From Trebouxia sp. TZW2008 (Eukaryota; Chlorophyta; Trebouxiophyceae; Trebouxiales; Trebouxiaceae): a DNA stretch of 64,000 nucleotides. Position numbers and translations under genes: made by a program. The stretch lies in assembly GCA_002118135.1 (NCBI GenBank), contig BDIU01000034.1, positions 124,001 through 188,000 on the forward strand, read 5' to 3'. The number at the start of each line of letters is the position of its first letter. The first letter of the stretch is position 1. The notes beneath the pieces are model-generated. The model made no database searches, was not told where the DNA came from, and worked only from the letters and a program-made list of their open reading frames with translations. Below are positions 47,701-59,391 of the stretch, piece after piece.

Positions 47701-50700
47701 TATTCTCAAGTTTTGAGATGTCTGTGCATCTGGTCGCATGCAGGCATATATCTTGAGATTGACTGAACTGTGTGTGCATTGTGACAGGCGCACAATCTAG
47801 TAGATCTAGTCCATTTCCTCTTTGCCTTGGATCTCAGACATGTACAAGATGCTCGGTCTCTATACATTGTGCTAGAGGGTGCTGTCCAGATGTTGGACAC
47901 GGCGCTGACTCGCCACCATGAGGACCTGATGGTATGCCAGGCAGTGCACATGCCTGCTTCATCACATGTTGACAGACTGCATACCTCTCATACCTCGGGC
48001 TGAAACACCTGTGCTTGCAGTGATGGCAGACACTTCAGTCTTGCAAGCCGATGTCAGTTTCCTGTAAGTGCTGTCATGACAGTGATGATGCCATGATCAG
48101 CATCTGACTTGGGCAATATGCAGGATGTGTGTGGCGATGGCCTTGTCTTTAAGCACCTGCTGCGCATCTATCAGGACTACCCAAATGGTCAGCCGGATGC
48201 TCATGACACCAAGCGGCTTGACACTTTGATCAATAGACGGCCACATCATCCAGGCATCATCAAAGCAAAGTTGCTCAGGTGCATCATTGTCATTGCCATG
48301 GGCTGTCGCGATGCAACACACCATGGCAAAGCTTTTTACCAAGATGCGTTTGAAAAGGCATTGCAAAGCGCTATGCCAGTTGCTGCAGCAGCTTGGCCAG
48401 TACATATATCTGGCAAGGTTGGCAAGGAGATGTTTCTGTGGCCTGATCAAATACACAGCGATTTAGAGCTGACCTTGCAAGACTTTGTGAGCATGACAGG
48501 CAAGTGCTGTCCCTCTGCAAAGTGTGCAAACTGTCTTGTTGCAGCTCAAATCCTGCACGACTCAAGCCTGAAAACCTTTTTGATACATCAAGTTTGCATC
48601 AGACCTAAATCTCAGTCCACGCATGCTTCACACTTATGACTAGCTGCAAGCAACAGCAAGGTTTACTGTCGCAATTTGCTTGCAGGTCTGCTGCATGAGC
48701 ACGTGTGGTCTCATGACATCTGCCCAGAACCACCTCCACCTGCGGGGTATGCCAGAGTTGTCTATTCTGTTGTACACTCTCTACTTGTACAAACAACAAC
48801 TATGGCCACTGATCTGGACTCCCTACATGACTCTGTACGTAAAGCACAAAAAGTCATGGACAAGTCACAAGCCCCTAAAGGCACAGACGTGAAAAGATGT
48901 GCTCATTTGGCACAGCGCCTGGCAACAAGGAAGGTTGCGCTGCAGCTGGGTGAGCTGTTGATGCGCTTTTTGTGTCCTCCGCTTGTCAAAAGTGGGCTCG
49001 CGTGCTGCATTTGCAGCCAAGACATCAACAAGCACAGCTGCAATGCACAGCCATTATTGCGCATTGCTAAGTTGAGAGATAGGATACTTTGTGTTATGCA
49101 GCTGGCACAAATGTCATGCAGCGTGCGCGATACTGCATGCAGTCTTGCATCTGACATCCGGCCTTGATGCACTTGCCTCATGTGAGCCTGAAACCATCTG
49201 GGCAAATGACTCACTCACCAACCGCCCCTTTCTTGTGATGACTTGTGTTGAAGAGTGAGTGCTGTGTTGATTTCTGCAGCCAAAATTGCATTCAACGCGA
49301 GTAAGATGAGCCAGCATCCAGCGTGGCAAGGGCAATTTGATGAAGTAGCAGCATCAAAGGATTCACAGGATGTTAGAAGTTTGGCACAAATGCTGAGGCT
49401 CACTGAGCTCATGAAAAATGAGCAATGGGCAGATGCAGGGACGATTGGAGATTTGCTGCGCCTTTTGCGCAAGGTCAGATTTTGCAACATTGCTTGTGCA
49501 TGTGTCCCTGTCTTTGTGGCAATGCAGATCGTGAAGTTCTGCATGCATGAGCACAATGGGCTGAGTTGAGATACAAAGCACGGACTACCATTGTACTGCA
49601 GCTTGACATGTCCTACCGTTGTCGGCGTCACACCAAAAACACCGCAGAAGGCAGTCACGGTTGTTCTCCTGACATCCAGCAGACAGCAAATGGTAAGTTC
49701 TTGCCTTTGCTTTTGCACAACTCAACACTTTTTGCAAACACAGGACAAAGCTGCTGACGCAGCTGCCAAGCAGCTGCTGGCTGAAGAAGAAGCTATCCAA
49801 GCCCATGCAGCATCCAAGAAGGCCAAGAAGAAGCGCCAGCAGTCTAAGAAACAGCAAGCTCAGCAGCAACAGCAGCAGAAGCAGCAGCAGGAAAAGCGTT
49901 GCTCAGAGCATTTGCAGTCTAAAGTGGCAGCTCAGCAGGCAAACAATGGGCACTCGCAGCAGAGCAGTCATGCCAAATGCAAGCTGACATCTCATCATCA
50001 CCAAGCTGTACAGACAGCGCAGCTTGCTGATGCTGCCACTGGCAACACACTTGCTGCTGGAAACCAGCAGCTTGCTGCACATCAGCTGGATCTGCACAGT
50101 CAACAGGAGCATCAGCTGGGGCACCTTGGTCATAGGATGGCAGGCTGGCAGACATCTAGTGCAGCAGCCTTGACCTCGAATGAACATGTCAGCCATGAAA
50201 CACAGCCTGCTCTGCTGCAGCAGCGCAGGCCTATGTCCTGGCAGAGGGATGATATGTGTCCAGACCTCAGCTGTGTCAAGGCAACAGCTTGTGCAGTGAC
50301 CTTACGGCCTGACTGTGCTGTCACAGCCAAAGAAGCAGTTGATGATGACATGTGTGCGATGGCCAAGCTGTTCTGGTGTCCACTAACACAGGTATTTCAG
50401 TCAGTGCAGTTGTTGTTGAGCTAGAGACCTGATCGTCATGTTTGGATCAGCTGTCAGGTGCTGAGATCTTGTCACAGGGTGAAAACTTTCTATGCAATCA
50501 AGCTTGCTTGCTTGATCATCATTTCTATGCAATCATGCTTGCTTGATTGCTGGAGCAGGACTCTGTAGATGAGTTTGATTTGACTGAATGTTGTTTGTGC
50601 AACATACCATGCCCGGTCTCTTGCAGAGCTCTTATGCAAATGCAACATTGGCATGTGATATTTTAGCATTTTCAACAGTGGATTGCCTATGCATGTCTCC

Positions 50701-51177
50701 TCAACATACTGTTGCTATTTGCAAACATGCTTATCAGGGCATGCAGACCTGACTTCCCTTTGTGGTATTTGATGCAGGCTCTCATGCAAGGCTCAGGGAT
50801 TGCTGCTGATGGGCAAACATATGAAAGGCATGCAATAGAATGCTTGTCAGAGCATGCAGTCCTATGTATCCCTTGTGCTGACTGATGCAGGCTATGATGC
50901 AAGACCCAGCGATTGCTGCTGACAGGCACACCTATGAAAGGCATTCAACAGAATGCTTGTCAGAGCATGCAGTCCTGATTACACCTTGTGCTGACTGATG
51001 CAGGCTCTGATGCAGGACCCAGTGAATGCTGTTGACGGGCACACATATGAAAGGCATGCGATGGAACAGTGGCTGCAGCACCACACCACCTCACCAGTTA
51101 TTGGAGAGTGTCTTCCTTATCTGAGACTGATCCCAAACATCCTCATCAGATCAGCCATCAGGTCACAGCAGGGATAG
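44702..51177 (+). CDS. Large U-box (E3 ubiquitin ligase-type) protein
   Basis: A long helical N-terminal region of no recognised family is followed by a Lys/Gln-rich helix and a C-terminal U-box. Exon 1 is open from the ATG at 44702 (LSLAEVIARTLLSTPDTDI) to about 45400. The frame then changes: bases 45421-45657 read ALSEASSISKACLASIFSRY, so a tiny intron or an indel lies at about 45400-45480. Further exons: about 45670-45895, 46337-46740, about 46827-47355, 47788-47930, 48119-48500, 48685-49167 (start and end tentative), 49278-49471 and 49741-50391. The last has KKAKKKRQQSKKQQAQQQQQ and ends FWCPLTQ. The U-box resumes at 51004: ALMQDPVNAVDGHTYERHAM, then EQWLQHHTTSPVIGECL and RLIPNILIRSAI. 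The U-box binds E2 enzymes; the target is unknown. Confidence 0.72.
47000..47085 (+). repeat. Short tandem duplication in the U-box gene
   Basis: GCATGTATTGTACAGATCTG...TCCAAATGCCC is followed 51 bp later by GCATGTACTGTGCAGATCTG...TCCGACTGCCC, giving a repeated MYC(T/A)DL peptide. Each copy contains a CAG|ATCTG acceptor-like site. Confidence 0.7.
50690..51080 (+). repeat. Three (plus one partial) copies of the U-box exon start, exact 113-bp period
   Basis: Acceptor GATGCAG followed by the U-box core starts at 50778, 50891 and 51004, spaced 113 and 113. Copies 1 and 2 encode IAADGQTYERHAIE and IAADRHTYERHSTE, then turn into intron. Copy 3 continues through EQWLQ to the stop. An intron-only partial copy precedes them at about 50725. 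Confidence 0.92.
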
Positions 51178-52332
51178 AGAATGTGGTAGAGAATCAGCGG
51201 GGCATTCCACGCACTATCACTTACTGGAAACAACAGACGGCGCTCAAGGTATGTCATTTCTTTGCTATCCCAGTGTTGTCTTGCAGATGGAAGCACTTGC
51301 CGCGTAGGCTCCTGCACCCTGCTTAGCGCTGTCTATCCACAACACCTTGTTTTGGACGGAGCCATCTGCTGCCACAAGAGGACAAAGCCTTGCTTGCGTG
51401 TGCTGTTGCCTAGCACTGCGTCAGTTGTGTTTGTGCTTGGAGCATCAGAGCCTTTGTCATTGTGTCCACTGCAAGACCCTTGCTTTGCTCACATCACTGA
51501 ATTTCTGTCTCCGAGCAATGCTGCGCTGTCTTTGCTTTGCATGCTGAAAGCAACAGATCCCATTGAGCCAGCGAATGCAGGCAAGACAGACCTTGCAGGC
51601 TTCAGGCACTGCACAGCCATGCGTGTGAGGTCATATGCTGTATGCAGGAGGAGGTCTGCAGGACACAGCTTACAGGTGCAAAACACAGGTTGTCAGGCAA
51701 GTGCGTTTCAAGCAGCTGTATAGGCTCAAGCTGCATATACGCAGTGTCCCATCTTCAATGCTGTAACAGTGTCTTCAGGAAGTGTATGGGATCAAATTAA
51801 TCTGAGATATAGTGCAACATAGTAGGTAGGTCGCCTGGTGAAGATGAGCGACATTCAGCAGAACAGAAGCAAAGCTGTGGAGGAAAGTCAAAACAGACAG
51901 CTTTCACGATTGTCAATTTGACTCGTGACAAGATCCAGGCCGTTGCATGTGCCTTTTCTTTTACAGAACTAAACTTTGTAAACTGCTTCAGGAGCAAAGT
52001 GTGGCAGAGCCAAAGGCTTTCATGCGTGTTTGTGCACAAGCTGACAGAGCGAGAGAGAGATTACACGCTTTGGCCAGCCAACAAGTCTGATCGCTGTGTC
52101 ACCTGCATGGTGCTCAAGCGCGTCAGTCCTGTCTGGCAATTGCCATGCTGGGCTGCAAACTTATCTCGCTGGTTACACATTCTGACTAATGCATCTCCGA
52201 GCTGTCATGCAATAATGTTGCCATTCTTGCACATGGAGCGCTTGCGCTCTCGCAAATATAGGTCAAAGCGACTGTCTGGACCTGTAGCAGCGGTCGACAC
52301 ACAGACCGTATTGCATCGCATCAACGCCTTTC
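51178..52332. other. 3' flank and intergenic region
   Basis: No supported exon. The open frame at 51262-51723 has no coherent composition and is probably UTR. TGTAA occurs near 51763 and 51979. CpG density rises from about 52230. Confidence 0.5.
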
Positions 52333-52640
52333 ATGAAAGGCCTCATGCAGGACTGGCCGCTGGTGGTGAACAGCATCCTTGACTATGCAGCCAAGTTTCA
52401 CGGCGAGCAAGAAGTCATCACCTGTACTGTCGAGGGCCCTGTGCACCGTTACACATATGCGGAACTGCATAAGCGATCTCAGCTGTGCGCGCTCGCCATG
52501 AAGCGTCTTGGCGTTGGGTATGCGCCCTTCGCTGTTTGAACGCCGTGCTGACTGCGTCGTGGCTGTGCGCTGAGTGCTGGCCGATCGCGCGATCATGCAG
52601 CGCACGCAATGTATATGTTCATTCCCCGCAGGGAAGGCAG
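52230..52640 (+). promoter_or_regulatory. CpG-dense island at the acyl-CoA ligase start
   Basis: CG dinucleotides are dense from about 52230 through exons 1 and 2, and drop after about 52660. Confidence 0.5.
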
Positions 52641-55600
52641 CGTTGTCGCCACACTTGCTTGGAACACCTATAGACATATGGAGTGCTGGTAAGCTTGTGG
52701 TCAAAAGTCAGCTGGTGAAGCTTTTTCCAATGCATATTGTGTATTGGATTGCATCCCCAAAACATTTTGACGCTATGCTTGTGGTGGCTCTATGAAACTT
52801 AGGCTTCAAGCTAGACTGCTGCAAGCATAGAGACCGCAATGTGCTGATCACAAGCTTGCTTGCAGGTATGGGTTGATGGGATTGAGCGCCGTATGCCACA
52901 CACTCAATCCAAGGTAGCTGAAACATGCAGCAGTGCAATGCTGAGCATAGTTGCTAAGTATGCATGCATGTTTGTTGCTGACTGCATCTGCAGCCCGCAC
53001 TTAAGCAGTCCAATCATACTATGTGTGCTGCAATAGCCATTTGAACGCATGCAACAATGTCATGACTGTGATTCCAAGGGCCCTCAATATGCCACACAGG
53101 GTAAAGTAGCATTCCTGGCAGTTGCACGTGTAATCCAATCACACAGCAGATCTGCCTGGCACTAGTCTGTAAACATGTGTTGGCAAGTTTAACATTATCA
53201 GTGAAATCATCAGTGTGTGATGCTTGGCCTTAGGCTGTTTGAGAAGGAGCTGGACTACATTGTCAATCATGCGAAGGATGAATACATCCTGCTGGACCTG
53301 ACATTTGTGGATTTGGTGATCAAGCTGCAGCATAAGTTCTCATCAGTCAAGGGCTTCATTGTCCTCACAGACAGACAGCACATGCCACAGCATTCCAAGC
53401 TACGCAATATGATGTGCTATGAAGACCTGTTGCAGGCAAGTGGCAGAGACATGTGACTGAGCAGGTTGAGTCATGATTGTGACATCTGCGATGAGTCATG
53501 CATCCTATCATGCAGCAAGAGCATGACGCATCATTGGAGCTGCTGCAGTGCTTTTGCTGTCTCAGCAGCATCTGTAAGCACAGCTGAAAATGCGCAGTTC
53601 TGGTGTATCAGCAGCAGCAGCTGCTGCTCTACTCTGTACCATCACTTCATTAACAGCAGTCTGTCCCACAGGAGGCAGCGCATTGCTGCTATATGCAACT
53701 AACTAGGTCTTGGAACCTCACTACAACGCATGTGAATGACGCTGATGACCCTGAGTTTCCCTGCTGCTAGGGTGAGAAAACTGTCAGCAGGGCTCTGGTG
53801 ATAGACGCCTCCAAACTTTATGGTGTTGAAAGTGTCTCAATGGTCCTTTGCAATGCAGCCTACGCACAGCAGCAAAGTCTATTCAATATGGGAGTCAATC
53901 GGTATTCGAATGTTCACATATGCACACACATCACATAAAAATGCATATCCACATCAGCAAAGTCATGCTATCACTAAAGTACATTGCCTGACCAGACTAT
54001 GACCCTCTGAGCTGTTTGCAGGCTCAGATCAGCCAGTTGCCTTTCAGATGGCAGGTCCAGGATGAGAACCTAGCATGCGGTCTTTGCTACACTTCTGGCA
54101 CAACAGGCAACCCCAAGGTGTGTGCAAACTGAATGCATCAGTTGCCATATGCATCATGCACTGAGAAGAGGGATGCGTGTATGTGCTGTTTGTGACCCCA
54201 CTGCATGAGCAGCAGGAATCATGCAGCTCAGATGTGTGGTGAATGCGTTCATTCCAGAGCGCATCATATCCATATTGCAGATACACAGATTTCACGATCT
54301 GCATGCGACGGCATGGTACACACAGCCAACCACTGCTGGGCTTATGTTCTGGCAATGTTTGATAAATGCAGGGCCTGCTTCCTGCATGCCATGATGTGGC
54401 TGACCTTACTTTTTTGATTTGACATAAGTTGATTTGATGGCAGACTCTTGACGCTTTGTCTGAGCTGTGCTATTGCAGACCTGGTCTACTGTTGTCAGGC
54501 TGATCTTGATTGATCAAGTCAGGTGGATGCAGATGCCATGGCAGCTTATCATGTATACCTGCAGGGCGCACTGTACAGCCTCAGGTCCATTTTCTGCATG
54601 CTGTGATGGCCGCTGATACAGGCGTCACAAGCTTCCCGCAATATTGCCGGCACAGCTGATCTGGACATGATCTGCATGCGGTTGTATGAGTGATCTAAAT
54701 ACAAAGTTAGCCTGGTAGTTTGATCTCTTGGCGTTTTTTCATAACTCTTTTGATGGTACAGGGCGTGTTGTACAGCCACAGGTCCAACTTCCTGCATGCC
54801 ATGATGGTAGCGGGTACAGATGTGATGGGTCTCAGTAGCACCAGCTGCTTCTGTGCCATTGTGCCGCTGTTCCATGCCAACTCCTGGGGCTTGGTCTTCG
54901 CTGCCCCCATCACCGGTGCCCGTCTGGTCCTGCCAGGTCAGTCACTGTCAAAGCTGTTGCCATTGTCATTGTCATTGTCAGCTCTGGAAGCTCAGTTTGT
55001 GCTGGCCTGGTCGCTGCCGGCCTCCTGGTCCTGCAAGTCACTCAGTCACTGTCTAAGGTTTCGTGATTGTCATCCTCATTGTCATCCTCATTGTCAGCTG
55101 GAGGCAAAGCACTGCTTCTGTGCCATATAACTGTTGTTCCATGCCAGCTCCTGGGGCTTGGTCTTTGCTGCAACCCAAGTGTCAAACACTGTCACCATCA
55201 TAATTGGTATTGTGTGTGGGTCAAGTTGGATGTCTGGCATCAGTAGCCGTTGAGAACAGTACCTACCATTTGCTGCAGTATCTGAAGTGTTTGACATACG
55301 AGATGCATGCAGGGTGACTGCTTGCAGATCCAAATCTGGCTGGTGCAAGCATGTACAACACCTTTAATTCAATTGGATTGCACAGCTAGTGTGCCCACAG
55401 TCTTCCCTGACCTGTCATCACACATGGCTGACCACATTAAGCAGCTTCATGGCAACATTGCGTTTGCTGTACAACATCCCTGCGCTTCATGTACCCATCT
55501 GCATGCAGGTCCAAACCTGGATGGTGCCAGCGTGTACAACACTCTAGAGGACTTCCAAGTGGACGGCACAGCTGGTGTGCCGACAGTTTTCCTAGGACTG

Positions 55601-58600
55601 TTAGAGCACATGGCTGCCCACAACAAGAAGCTGCATTACCTGAAGATGGCAGCTGTGGGAGGAGCTGCGTGCCCTCCTAAGATTCTGGAGAAGTTTGACA
55701 GCATGGGCATTGAGACGCGGCACGCCTGGGGCATGACGGAGACCTCACCTATTGGCACCTCCGGATGCCTCAAGGTAAATTTTGGCAAGTTTTTTGCGCC
55801 GTGATAGCAAATTTGCTGTGCTGTGAGTGCCACACTTTCACCAAGTGTCCTGGAGGAGTTTGACAGCATGGGCATTGCGACATGCCACGCCTGGGGTATG
55901 ACAAAGACCTCGCCTATTGGCACTTCTGGCTGTCTCAAGGTGCAATTGCTACACGCATTCCCCAGATGCTGACATGCTGTGCTGTGTTGTGCTGTGCTGT
56001 GCTGTGCCGTGCTGTGCCGTGCTGTGCCGCGCTGTGCTGTGCCGTGCCGTGCTGTGCCGTGCCGTGCTGTGCTGGGAGACCTGGTTGCAACAGCATTTGC
56101 TCACAGACATAATAATCATGTCAGACACAGTACTTAGTGGCGTGCAGGGGAGTCAAGGGGCACTGAGCAAGAATGAGGAGCTGTTGTATCGACAGAGCCC
56201 GTGTCAGAAGCCATTGCCAGCTGCAGCACTATACACGGCATGCAGGGAAGTAAGAGCTACTGATGCTAAGGACCCACTTTTTGTTGAAGCAGCACATATG
56301 GAGTGCAGGGCAGTCAAGGGCAACTGAGCAAGAAGGAGGAGCTGTGGTACTGCTAGAGCCAATGTCAGGCGTCCCTGTCAGACGCAGCACTGTACACGGC
56401 ATGCCAACACGTCAGGGCCCACTATGTATACAGTCATTGTCTCTCAAGCAATGTGCATGGTATGCAGGGAAGCCAAGGACCCCTGAGCAAGAAGGAGGAG
56501 CTGTGGTATCGTCAGAGCCAGGGCAGAGCGCACCTCTTCTGCGACATGCGGATCGTGAATGACCAAGGGAATGAGCTGCCTTGGGATGGCAAAGCCTCTG
56601 GGGAGCTGCAAGTCAGAGGGCCCACTATCATCAAGGCCTATTTCAGGGTAAGCAATGGTAAAAGTAGTCAAAACCAAGAGATCAAAAAAAGCAAAACAAA
56701 AGAAAGCTTATCAACTACCAGAAGAAGGATTGCCATGGGATGGCAAAGCCTCTGGGGAGCTGCAAGTCAGAGGGTCACATATCATCAAGGCCTACTTCAG
56801 GAATGGCAATGCAAACGAAATTGACAGAAAACAGGAAGAAAACAAAAGACTAGAAAAGAAAAGGAAAGAAAACGAGCGTCATGAAAGACGAGGGCAATGA
56901 GCTACCCTGGGATGGCAAAGCCTCTGGAGAGCTGTAAGTCAGAGGGCCCACGATTCCCAAGGCCAACTTCAGGGTAGGCAACGCAAGCAAAGCATGACTC
57001 ATATGGCCAGCATAGTTCCCCTGGGCTATACATGCATCACAAAGTCCGACATGACTTTGCTTGACAGTTGTGGGGTACTGCAGCTTACAGTTGTAAGTGC
57101 AGTGGATCAAGACAACTGGTCCAGCACGGGCAATGTGGCCAGCATAGAACCCATGAGTAGCATGCGCATCACAGCCCAGAATATGACTATGTTTGACAGT
57201 TGTGTGGTACTGCAGCATACAGAGGCAACTGCAGTGGATCAAGACATCTGGGTCAGCACAGGTGATGCGGCCAGCACAGAGCTTCATATGCATCACAGAC
57301 CGCAACATGACTTCGCTTGACAGTTGCGTGGTCCTGCAGCATACAGAGCCAAGTGCAGATCAAGAGAATGAGTTCAGCACAGGCGATGTGGCCAGCATAG
57401 CTCACCTGAGCTGTATGCTCATCACTATTTCCCGCGTGACTTCGCTTGACAGGTGTGTGGTACTGCAGCATTCAGAGCCTATTGCTGTGGATCAGCACCA
57501 CTGGTTCAGTACAGGCAATGTGGCCAGGATAGACCGCTGGTTTACATGCACATCACAGACCACAACATGACTTTGCTTGACAGCTGTGAGGTTCTGCAGC
57601 ATTTCAGAGCCAGAAGCAATGGATCATGAGTTTGCTTGACAGTTGTGTATGACTGCAGCATTCAGAGCCAAGTGCAGTGGATCAAGACAACTGGTTCAGC
57701 ACAGGCGATGTGGCCAGTATAGATCCACTGGGTTACATGCGCATCACAGACCGCAGCAAGGATGTCATCAAGTCAGGCGGGGAGTGGATATCATCTATAG
57801 AGATTGAGAACATGGCTGTGTCCCATGAACAGGTGCATCAACCTTTCATGCAGTGCAAGGTCATGTGCACATTCACTGCATCTTTGCTCAACAAGCTGAT
57901 GCATGTCAAGTGCAATCATTATGCATCTTGTCTCATGCTCTGCGTTCTTGTAAAACAGCTTTTTGTACATGTGCCCGCTTTGTTTAGCGGCTTTGTAGCA
58001 ATGTGAACGACAGCTGACTCAAGAATGATGGGAAGCAAAACTGCTTTGCGCTGCACACATGTTTGACATTTGTAGCGTTCAAAACGCCCAGCAAGCTGAG
58101 CAGGGTGAGTGCAGAAACAGACTAGCTGTAGCAGTGTGAGGAATTAGCACCTCGCCATTTAGCTAGCAATGCCTTTTATCTCCTGACGCTATAGGCAGCA
58201 GAGTTGTGACATAACAACGGCTCTATGTTTAGTGGGGGGGGGGGATGTAGCAGTGTGAGGCATTAGCACCTCGCCACCTAGCTAGCAATGCCTTTCCTCC
58301 CATACGCGCTCTGAAACAACAGTTTGCATTGTGCAGGTACTAGAAGCTGCAGTGATTGCCATTCCTCACCCCAAGTGGACAGAGCGGCCCTTGCTAGTGG
58401 TTGTACAAGACCCCAAAGCTAAGCTCACAAAAGAGGACATGCTTCGCTTCCTTCAGGTATTTTGAGTCAGCACCTGATTAGAGTTGGCAAAAATGCAAAT
58501 GCCCTCAGACTGAATTGCACAATCTCCACCTGCGACATTCAAGCTTGACTTGGCCAGGAATATGCGAATGCTCAGCTCCTTACCACTTGCCTTTGCTTCG

Positions 58601-58950
58601 CCATTGTGTCAGTTCATGTGCTCACGTAAAGCAATGTGTTGCGCTTCTGATGCCTGTTTACAAAACAAGAAACGCACCTACGCTGTCAGGCGTGTTTGAG
58701 ACGCCTCAGATAGACTATGGCTTCTTTTGTCTGCTCTTCAGAAGCGAGCCAAATCTCATGCAGATGGGATCTCTATGGCCTGTTTTGACACACTTTATGC
58801 TTGCAAATGCAGGGCAAGATTGCAAAGTGGTGGATTCCAGACGATGTAGTCTTTGTCAAGGAAATCCCACACACAGCCACTGGCAAAATCTATAAGCTGC
58901 AACTGCGCAAAGACTTCAAGGACTACAAATTTCCTACAAATAAGCTGTGA
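52333..58950 (+). CDS. AMP-forming medium/long-chain fatty-acyl-CoA ligase
   Basis: Activates a fatty acid with ATP and CoA. Eleven exons: 52333-52517, 52632-52688, 52866-52913, 53234-53435, 54022-54117, 54762-54936, 55509-55774, 56468-56647, 57659-57832, 58337-58456 and 58813-58950. They sum to 1641 bases (546 aa plus stop) with every phase matching, the usual family length. Motifs: [20 protein letters not shown] start; [19 protein letters not shown]; the P-loop [71 protein letters not shown] (adenylate Asp); [20 protein letters not shown] (hinge); and [13 protein letters not shown] with the catalytic Lys. It most resembles the bacterial FadD-like medium-chain group. The intron at 53436 starts GC. 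The C-terminal NKL loosely resembles a peroxisomal PTS1 signal. TGTAA lies at 59121. Confidence 0.95.
54370..54830 (+). repeat. Copies of the start of ligase exon 6
   Basis: ACAGCCACAGGTCCAACTTC and CTGCATGCCATGATG-like sequence precede exon 6 at about 54374 (short) and 54564-54610. A partial copy of the exon 6 interior (CTCCTGGGGCTTGGTCTT) follows at about 55145. Confidence 0.75.
55320..55940 (+). repeat. Copies flanking ligase exon 7
   Basis: An acceptor-side copy lies at about 55326-55450 (degraded [11 protein letters not shown], then GVPTVF). A donor-side copy lies at about 55850-55940 ([20 protein letters not shown], ending CAAG and a GT donor). The true exon is 55509-55774, so both edges of one exon were copied outward. 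Confidence 0.88.
55974..56075. repeat. GCTGT/GCCGT pentanucleotide tract
   Basis: About 20 units of TGCTG/TGCCG-type pentamers, in the intron after exon 7 of the ligase gene. Confidence 0.9.
56140..56985 (+). repeat. Copies of both edges of ligase exon 8
   Basis: Exon-start copies (TGCAGGG-AGTCAAGG, coding [11 protein letters not shown]) lie at about 56151 and 56308 before the true start at 56468. Exon-end copies (GGATGGCAAAGCCTCTGG to the acceptor-like CTTCAGG) lie at about 56731-56802 and 56900-56975 after it. Confidence 0.88.
57075..57720 (+). repeat. Six tandem starts of ligase exon 9
   Basis: CTGCAG followed by (CAT)ACAGAG-CC..GCAGTGGATCAAGAC and coding for WFSTGDVAS starts at 57084, 57216, 57340, 57469, 57600 (partial) and 57659 (true). 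Periods are 132, 124, 129, 131 and 59. All but the last lack an open path to a donor. Confidence 0.92.
58128..58293. repeat. Intronic direct repeat pair flanking a poly-G tract
   Basis: GTAGCAGTGTGAGG(A/C)ATTAG and a further 26 bases are repeated 119 bp apart (58128-58173 and 58247-58293), with a run of about 11 G between them. This duplication does not include an exon. Confidence 0.85.
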
Positions 58951-59120
58951 TCAAGCGGAAAATTTGAGACTCAGCAGTCACTTGGGCGTGAGAGTAGCAG
59001 TTCCACCACTCACACCTACACTGATGCACATGCTGTACAATTTTGCACAGAGTATAGAGTTTACAGTTGCTGCTGCTGATGCATCCAGCCAATAATCTGT
59101 GATCGCACAGCTGTGTTGTG

Positions 59121-59125
59121 TGTAA
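59121..59125 (+). terminator. TGTAA poly(A)-type signal after the acyl-CoA ligase
   Basis: TGTAA lies about 170 bp after the stop at 58950, before the convergent transporter gene. Short motif, so only suggestive. Confidence 0.35.
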
Positions 59126-59391
59126 TGCATTGTGGCTGTCAGAGTCGACCATTCCCAATGCTTGGTAAAGTTCAGTTGTGTGTGATGCAACTGTTGATGC
59201 TGACCTTGGGACATGATCATGACACATTACTAAATTTCATGTGCTGATGTATGCTGGACTGCTGATTATCATCACAGGCCGCTGACATGGCCCTGCGTTG
59301 TTCATTGCATGGTGGTCTAGCTTTGCTCAGGGTCACTGTAGTGTTGGTCATCAGTTTTGAACTCATCTATGTTCCAATGCTTCTGAACGAA

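Noticed and set aside
44702..51177. Identification as UFD2-type E4 ubiquitin factor
   Set aside because: The U-box has the plant PUB pattern (DPVNAVDGHTYERHAMEQWL), and the UFD2 core motifs are not visible upstream.
51262..51723. 153-codon open frame downstream of the U-box stop
   Set aside because: Cys/Leu-rich with no domain and no splice logic to the neighbours; likely 3' UTR or intergenic.
57075..57720. Tandem copies as a minisatellite unrelated to genes
   Set aside because: Units match ligase exon 9 at the protein level, including WFSTGDVAS, and each starts with an intron end and acceptor.
52333..58950. Recent bacterial gene transfer of the acyl-CoA ligase
   Set aside because: The protein resembles bacterial FadD-like enzymes, but it has ten introns and the same composition and exon arrays as its neighbours. 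The family is also known in algae and plants.
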